A stretch of DNA of 12,077 bases, taken from assembly GCA_030610325.1 (NCBI GenBank), contig JAUWRZ010000031.1:1-12077 (forward strand), in the 5' to 3' direction. Of this stretch, positions 7,534-12,077 are shown piece by piece; within the stretch, counting starts at the first letter, position 1, and each line of letters opens with the position of its first letter. The position numbers were made by a program, and so were the translations under genes. This DNA comes from Sulfurimonadaceae bacterium. Its GTDB lineage: Bacteria; Campylobacterota; Campylobacteria; Campylobacterales; Sulfurimonadaceae. Under the pieces are notes generated by a model. It did not search any database. It was given only the letters and a program-made list of their open reading frames with translations, and was not told the DNA's origin.

Positions 7534-8043
7534 TCATCGTCCCTGAATGTTCAAACATCTATCGATCCCCTGAAGTGGTATCACTACACTCTCCCGCTCA
7601 TGCCAGTGTGGATGCGGCACGACAAGGTCTGCTCTGTTTATGACCCTGCCATCAAAGAAGAGGATATCAAGGTCCAGCGTCCTTGGAGCGTTCGCAAAAC
7701 TTCGTCGCCGTCCAAACTTTTTTTCCAGACGCAGTAGAAAACGCAAAAACGCTCTCGGCTGCATCGATGTGGAGATAGCCAGCACCGTGTTATGAAAATC
7801 ATCCTGTTCGAGATAACCAAAAGGAGGGTTTTTCAAAATGGGACCCGTTGCCAGGACATCGACGTCTTTGGCATGTCGCAGGTGGGTAAGCAGATGATGA
7901 AAACGGCGTCTCACATCTCCGATATTCCCCCCTACCCCGACTACTGCCGTATGACGCAGGCAGCTTTTTGACGAGATGCACATGGGGAACTCTCTGTCTC
8001 TGTAAAGCGTCAGCTTCGGTGAAAGCTTACGCTTGAGTGCCAC
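7534..8043 (-). CDS. folK: 6-hydroxymethyl-7,8-dihydropterin pyrophosphokinase FolK (HPPK)
   Basis: Transfers pyrophosphate from ATP to 6-hydroxymethyl-7,8-dihydropterin, the step before dihydropteroate synthase in folate synthesis. Motifs: GGNIGD (38-43), PFGYLEQDDFHN (74-85), GRRR (111-114) and APRTLDLDILFF (119-130), whose D124 and D126 correspond to the magnesium-binding aspartates, then VPHPHWHER (142-150). At 169 residues it is about ten longer than E. coli FolK, with a basic N-terminal extension of about 30 residues before the first beta strand. The start is a GTG at 8041-8043, five bases after the aroQ stop, with AAGG upstream. An in-frame ATG at residue 21 would remove most of the extension. 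The KLSPKLTLY-type lead resembles what I recall for FolK in this phylum, so I keep the longer form. No pepP/pepQ-like gene separates it from aroQ, unlike in H. pylori. Confidence 0.93.
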   Translation of the reverse strand: MALKRKLSPKLTLYRDREFPMCISSKSCLRHTAVVGVGGNIGDVRRRFHHLLTHLRHAKDVDVLATGPILKNPPFGYLEQDDFHNTVLAISTSMQPRAFLRFLLRLEKKFGRRRSFANAPRTLDLDILFFDGRVINRADLVVPHPHWHERESVVIPLQGIDRCLNIQGR

Positions 8044-8047
8044 TTGC

Positions 8048-8518
8048 TTAGGCCTTGGCCTTCTGTGCTTCCTGCATCGCCTTGATCTCGTTTAAGATCT
8101 GCAGCATCCCGACCATCGAGAGATGATAACCAAACGGACCAAAACCGACCAGTGATGAAGCACACACCGGTGCGATCATACTCTTTTGTCTAAACTCCTC
8201 ACGGCGATAGATATTGCTGATATGGACTTCGATCGTCGGCAGGTTTACCGCTGAGATCGCATCACGAATAGCGATGGAAGTGTGCGTATATGCCGCAGGG
8301 TTGATGATGATACCATGAGCTTCACCATAACACTCCTGGATCTTATCGACGATCTCACCTTCAAGATTACTCTGAAAAAACTCGATCTCAAGGCCGTTTT
8401 GACCGGCAAAGTCTTTCATCTGGGCATGGATCTGCTCAAGTTTCATCGGTCCGTAGACCTGCTGCTCACGAATTCCCAACATATTGAGATTTGGACCCTG
8501 GATCACTACGACTTTCAT
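8048..8518 (-). CDS. aroQ: 3-dehydroquinate dehydratase, type II
   Basis: Dehydrates 3-dehydroquinate to 3-dehydroshikimate, step three of the shikimate pathway, as a cytoplasmic dodecamer in known members. It has 156 residues, standard for type II. All active-site positions are visible: GPNLNMLG (8-15), R17, the catalytic base Y22, N73 and H79 in [10 protein letters not shown]99 in EVHISN, and R110. The C-terminus adds a short Ala/Gln/Lys-rich tail (QEAQKAKA). The ATG at 8516-8518 has AAGG six bases upstream and a TATAAT promoter about 30 bases before it. It is the first gene of the operon running down to mnmA. Confidence 0.97.
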   Translation of the reverse strand: MKVVVIQGPNLNMLGIREQQVYGPMKLEQIHAQMKDFAGQNGLEIEFFQSNLEGEIVDKIQECYGEAHGIIINPAAYTHTSIAIRDAISAVNLPTIEVHISNIYRREEFRQKSMIAPVCASSLVGFGPFGYHLSMVGMLQILNEIKAMQEAQKAKA

Positions 8519-8670
8519 TGTGTACCTTGTTATCTGATTTTAAAAGAGATTATAAATGGTTTCTGATTGTAAAGAGCTAAAAGTGCACAAAGAGCGTGAG
8601 GATATATCTCTGATAAGGACCTTTTGTTCATCTATACGTCAGTACCCTGCCATCTCACAGGCTCCTCTGT
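8519..8670. other. Intergenic gap between the signalling pair and the aroQ operon
   Basis: This 152-base stretch holds the aroQ promoter at its low-coordinate end. I see no convincing terminator after the 8671 gene: CCTG/CAGG near 8650 is a four-base stem with no T-run, and the GTGCAC palindrome near 8583 is too short. Some read-through from the signalling genes into aroQ is therefore possible. No small ORF or RNA is evident. Confidence 0.5.
8549..8554 (-). promoter_or_regulatory. -10 element of the aroQ-folK-flagellar operon promoter (TATAAT)
   Basis: A perfect TATAAT on the minus strand lies about 30 bases before the aroQ ATG, in an AT-rich gap. No -35 hexamer is found at normal spacing; a TTTACA occurs but only 13 bases upstream, too close. 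This fits the -35-less housekeeping promoters of Campylobacterota. If it is the only promoter, fliA, flhF, flhG, fliM and fliY would be expressed from a constitutive metabolic-gene promoter. Confidence 0.6.
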
Positions 8671-9654
8671 TCAGAAGAACTCAATACCATCATCCTCACT
8701 CTCAACAGGCGGCATCAACATAAGCTCAAGCTGTGCGATACTGCTAAGCAGTGTCTTGTCCAGATAGTGGATATCCTCCGCACTCTGCTCGATCAGTACC
8801 GACTCTTTCCAGTGCTGAAGGTCCGTGATGATCGCCTTTAAGTAGATAGCGATAGAGTCCATGGGACTCTCTTGCGTCGAGGGAGCATCCTGATCACGTA
8901 ACAGGTTTGTAAGGACGTTGATAGTGTAGGCCAACTCACCAAACTCCATCAACAGGTTCAATGCCCGTGAGTACTGTTCAAACAGAGTGACGATGTTATG
9001 GTACATCTCATCGCTGATCGTCTCATTGAACTCAAGCTGGTAAAGGACGTCACTCTCAAGCTCATTAAGTTCATCGATCAGTTCACGATCGACCTCGACA
9101 TCAGCGGCAAACTCGACAGCAGAGGTGACCTTGATATCGCTTAAGGTCCCACTTACGACTTTGAGCTCTTCAACAGCATCCTCATCAGTCACAGTACTGG
9201 GCAACAGACACGTCTCTGGTCTGATGACATCAAAATAGTAGAGTTCCGTATACTCTTTGATGACCCCTTCAAAGTTAAGGTCCATCAACAAAGCAGCTTC
9301 TTCAAGAAGTCCCTGATCTAGCAGTCCCTCTTTCTGAAGCAGAAGCAGCAGACTGTTTTTGAGGTTGACACAGATGATAAAGACATCATGCAGTGGTATC
9401 TTCTTCTTTTTAAACAAGATCAACATCACCCCGATGACAGGACAGTTCCCAAGGTCATTTCGACCCTGGACGACCCCGATGGCATAGTCGACCACTTTCG
9501 AACCAAAGAACTTTGCAAAGAAATCACACTCAATATCGTGTAAGACAAGACGCTCTTTGACATCTGCGACGTCAAGCCACGCTGCCAACAGTTCATCCGA
9601 TCGTGCTTCGATGATATCTATATGGCTCAAAAGATGTTCTAAGTCCTTTGACAT
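8671..9654 (-). CDS. Uncharacterised acidic helical protein paired with a hybrid histidine kinase
   Basis: I do not recognise a named family with certainty. The 327-residue protein has no signal peptide or clear membrane helix, though residues 72-108 are quite hydrophobic (VIGVMLIL, VFIICVNLKNSLLLLLQ). Residues 1-145 look like an all-helical bundle. The pattern of a Trp in helix one (LLAAWLD) and a later P-x-HDV-FIICVNL helix is reminiscent of RsbR-type N-terminal helical sensor domains; this is a weak visual resemblance only. An acidic linker (about 146-200) joins a second helical region (about 201-316), ending in an acidic tail ESEDDGIEFF. The ATG at 9652-9654 has GAGGGAG a few bases upstream. 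It starts 37 bases after the kinase stop on the same strand, so the two are probably co-transcribed and may act in one pathway. No phosphoacceptor site can be named. Confidence 0.8.
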   Translation of the reverse strand: MSKDLEHLLSHIDIIEARSDELLAAWLDVADVKERLVLHDIECDFFAKFFGSKVVDYAIGVVQGRNDLGNCPVIGVMLILFKKKKIPLHDVFIICVNLKNSLLLLLQKEGLLDQGLLEEAALLMDLNFEGVIKEYTELYYFDVIRPETCLLPSTVTDEDAVEELKVVSGTLSDIKVTSAVEFAADVEVDRELIDELNELESDVLYQLEFNETISDEMYHNIVTLFEQYSRALNLLMEFGELAYTINVLTNLLRDQDAPSTQESPMDSIAIYLKAIITDLQHWKESVLIEQSAEDIHYLDKTLLSSIAQLELMLMPPVESEDDGIEFF

Positions 9655-9691
9655 CCTGACTCCCTCTTTAGTACTTTAGTAGCAGATCTCT

Positions 9692-12077
9692 CTAAGAACC
9701 GATCTGTTTGACTTCTTCAAACAGGTCGATGATGACTTCAAAGACTCCGGAGTGATCAAAGCTACCATCAGCAGCTTTTGCCGCATACTCCATCTCTTTA
9801 CAATGTTCAGAAAACGCATTTAACTGTAGATTACCTGCTGAACCTCTAAGCGAGTGTGCTATCAGCATTATCTGTTCATAGTCACTCTCTGCGATGGCAA
9901 GATAGAGCTTCTCAAGCAGCTCCTCACACTCTTCGATAAAGGCGGAAAGGATCATCCTGACATGACTCTCTTTGATACCCATCGCTTGTGCCATAGTGCT
10001 TATCGTCTTCACAGAAGGGGCTGCCTCTACTTCTGCTGCTTCAACATCTGCTTCTGGAGTATTCGATGTCACAGCTACGGTCGTCGTATCAGGAAGGAGA
10101 TACTGCTGTAAGAGCTGTTTAAGCTCTTCGCTATTGATCGGTTTGGCTAAAAAGTCATCCATCCCTATCTCAAGGAAGTACACACGTTCTTCCTCGAGTA
10201 CATTGGCTGTCAGCGCGACGATCGGAGTATGCTTAAGCTCATTGGTCTGCTCATGTCCCAATATCAGCTTAGTCGCTTCGACCCCACCCATATGCGGCAT
10301 CTGGTTATCCATCAAGATCAGATCAAACACTCCTGAGCGAAACTGATCGACAGCTTCTTTACCATTATTGGTAAAGACTACTTCCAATCCATACTCATCA
10401 AGGTAGATCTTGAGCAGCTGTTGGTTAGCATGGTTGTCTTCAGCTACCAGTACTCTACCCTTTAACTGCAGCGATATCGTTTTATCATCAAGTGTAGGAA
10501 GATACTTCTTTTCATGTAAGGCAGTGTAGACTTTTTGCGCATTAAGTGGGAAAGTAAGCTCATCTATACAGGGGTGGTCATCATAAAAACTGCTGTGCAT
10601 CGGCATGAAAGCGATCACTTTGGCATCAATATGGGTGATGATATCGAGTGCGTCCTCACTGACAGTCTCCCCATTGAAGACAATACAGTCAAACTTCCTC
10701 TCCCCCAACTGATGTATATGTTCGATACTATCGATGCCAAATGCCTTCAGATAACGTTCTATCAAAGCAAATCGACTCTTCTCACTCTCATCCTCAGCTG
10801 AGTGAAGCAGTGCCACCGTCATCACTTTGACCGATCGACTTTCGCGGTCCATCCTATCAGCACACATCTTGACAGGTAACATCAGCTCAAAGCGTGAACC
10901 CATATCGACTTTGCTCTTGACTATGATCCTACCATCCATCAATTTGGCCAATTTGTTGGATATAGAGAGTCCCAGACCTGTCCCGCCAAACTTTCTGGAG
11001 GTAGAACCATCAGCCTGTTCAAAAGCATTAAAGATGGAAGTAAGCTGCTCTTTTTTTATCCCTATCCCACTGTCCTTGACAGCGATATCGAGCATCCCGG
11101 TCATCTCATCTAGACTCACATCTACCTCGATCACCCCCTCTTCAGGTGTGAACTTCACGGCATTACTCAACAAGTTGTTCACGATCTGCTTGATGCGAAT
11201 ACCATCGGCGATGATGCAGGAGGGGATCTTCGGGTCAATATAGGTCAAAAAGGTGATGTCTTTCTCCTGCATCTTCGCGGCAAATAGCTCAAATACACTG
11301 CTAAACTCCGCAGGCAGAGGAAAGTCATGGGGATCGATCTTAAAATGCCCACTCTCGATCTTTGAGAAGTCAAGGATATCATTGATGATATGCAGTAACG
11401 ACTGACTGCTTTGGTAGACGATATCAAGTTTCTCCAATGCTTTTGCATCCTTAGTCGTCTTTATCAAAAGTTGGACAAAACCCATGATCGCATTAAGCGG
11501 TGTACGGATCTCATGACTCATATTGGAGAGGAACTCCTCTTTGGCTTTCTCCGCCCGTTTCGCAGCAGCGACTGCCTGCGCAAACTTGGTCACGTCGTAA
11601 CGCATCGCAATATATTCGACGATATTGTTCTCACGGTCAAGGATAGGGATGATCGTAGCATCCACAAAATAGGGAGTGCCATCTTTCTTACGGTTTTTGA
11701 TCGTCCCTTTAAAGATCTTTTTAGCTTTGATCGTCTTCCATAGCTTCTCGTACAGAGCTGAACTCATATCCGGATGACGGACGATGTTCTGCGGCTTACC
11801 GATCAACTCATCTCTCGTATAGCCCGATATCTTCAAAAAGGCAGAGTTGACATAGGTGATGATGCCCTCTGTATCCGTCTTCGAGACGATAGCACTTCTA
11901 TCGATGACTTTTTGGTACTCATTAAAAAGCTGTAGCTGATCCTCAAGACTCTTGTTCCCTGATAAAATAGAGCGGTTAAATCGGGTGATGATGTTATGAT
12001 AGACCTGACTGGAAAGCTTTTGAAACTCGATGACAGATTCGATATCACCTGGAAACGACCCGATCAACCTCCTTATC
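9692..12077 (-). CDS. Hybrid sensor histidine kinase (PAS-HisKA-HATPase-degenerate REC-REC-HPt), N-terminus probably outside window
   Basis: Signal-transducing kinase with internal phosphorelay. Numbered from the TTG at 12067: a helical lead (1-55); a PAS domain (about 57-160) with NIVRHPDM (94-101); HisKA with SHEIRTP, phosphoacceptor H185; HATPase with N-box NNLLSNAVKF (297-306), DSGIGI (332-337) and GGTGLGLSIS (361-370); a degenerate receiver (about 414-520); a functional-looking receiver (about 537-655) with E543/D544, phospho-Asp D587, T620 and K642; and a C-terminal HPt domain with H738 in AHSLRGSAG. No membrane helix is visible, so this part is cytoplasmic. The only start codon before the PAS is that TTG, but AAGGAGG abuts it with no spacer, and the frame is open to the window edge (ATA AGG AGG before TTG). 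I therefore treat the gene as 5'-incomplete. Its signal and target are unknown. Confidence 0.93.
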   Translation of the reverse strand, partial: IRRLIGSFPGDIESVIEFQKLSSQVYHNIITRFNRSILSGNKSLEDQLQLFNEYQKVIDRSAIVSKTDTEGIITYVNSAFLKISGYTRDELIGKPQNIVRHPDMSSALYEKLWKTIKAKKIFKGTIKNRKKDGTPYFVDATIIPILDRENNIVEYIAMRYDVTKFAQAVAAAKRAEKAKEEFLSNMSHEIRTPLNAIMGFVQLLIKTTKDAKALEKLDIVYQSSQSLLHIINDILDFSKIESGHFKIDPHDFPLPAEFSSVFELFAAKMQEKDITFLTYIDPKIPSCIIADGIRIKQIVNNLLSNAVKFTPEEGVIEVDVSLDEMTGMLDIAVKDSGIGIKKEQLTSIFNAFEQADGSTSRKFGGTGLGLSISNKLAKLMDGRIIVKSKVDMGSRFELMLPVKMCADRMDRESRSVKVMTVALLHSAEDESEKSRFALIERYLKAFGIDSIEHIHQLGERKFDCIVFNGETVSEDALDIITHIDAKVIAFMPMHSSFYDDHPCIDELTFPLNAQKVYTALHEKKYLPTLDDKTISLQLKGRVLVAEDNHANQQLLKIYLDEYGLEVVFTNNGKEAVDQFRSGVFDLILMDNQMPHMGGVEATKLILGHEQTNELKHTPIVALTANVLEEERVYFLEIGMDDFLAKPINSEELKQLLQQYLLPDTTTVAVTSNTPEADVEAAEVEAAPSVKTISTMAQAMGIKESHVRMILSAFIEECEELLEKLYLAIAESDYEQIMLIAHSLRGSAGNLQLNAFSEHCKEMEYAAKAADGSFDHSGVFEVIIDLFEEVKQIGS

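Noticed and set aside
8024..8043. TGGCAC at the folK start resembling the -24 half of a sigma-54 promoter
   Set aside because: The required TTGC-type -12 half is missing at the right spacing (CGTA there instead), and the site lies inside coding sequence.
8568..8573. TTTACA as a possible -35 box for aroQ
   Set aside because: Only 13 bases separate it from TATAAT, too short for sigma-70 recognition.
9655..9691. Possible terminator or promoter between the kinase and the unknown gene
   Set aside because: The 37 bases hold a good ribosome site but no stem-loop with a T-run and no -10 element.
1..12077. CRISPR arrays, insertion sequences, tRNA/rRNA genes, phage or integrase genes
   Set aside because: No direct-repeat arrays, terminal inverted repeats, transposase motifs or RNA-gene signatures were seen on either strand; the window is almost fully occupied by conserved minus-strand genes.

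Overview
The window comes from a motile, flagellated member of the Campylobacterota (formerly Epsilonproteobacteria). The sulfur- or hydrogen-oxidising Sulfurimonas/Sulfuricurvum/Sulfurovum side fits better than Helicobacter or Campylobacter, because base composition looks moderate rather than very AT-rich. The assignment rests on the gene order aroQ-folK-flhF-flhG-small membrane protein-fliA-fliM-fliY, which is characteristic of this phylum. Every gene is on the minus strand, so transcription runs from high to low coordinates. Coding density is very high.

At the upstream (right) end, about 9692-12077 encodes a cytoplasmic-looking hybrid histidine kinase (PAS, HisKA, HATPase, a degenerate receiver, a true receiver and HPt). 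Its reading frame is open at the window edge and it probably starts outside. Just downstream (8671-9654) is an acidic, helical protein of unknown function that looks like its partner. A short gap (8519-8670) then carries a promoter with a perfect TATAAT.

From 8518 down to 589 lies one tightly packed cluster of ten genes: aroQ (shikimate pathway), folK (folate), flhF and flhG (flagellar placement and number), a two-helix membrane protein, fliA (sigma-28), fliM and fliY (switch complex), a LOG-family nucleotide hydrolase and mnmA (tRNA 2-thiolation). Junctions are 4- or 8-base overlaps or gaps of a few bases, so this is very probably a single translationally coupled operon. It mixes housekeeping metabolism with the regulators of flagellar assembly. 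A weak hairpin followed by a T-run lies after mnmA, and a second TATAAT promoter drives prs (PRPP synthase), which leaves the window at its left edge.

Most of the window is a conserved chromosomal region, with no mobile elements, RNA genes or CRISPR. The parts least explained by known biology are the small membrane protein between flhG and fliA, the uncharacterised protein paired with the hybrid kinase, and altered phosphatase-site residues in FliY.
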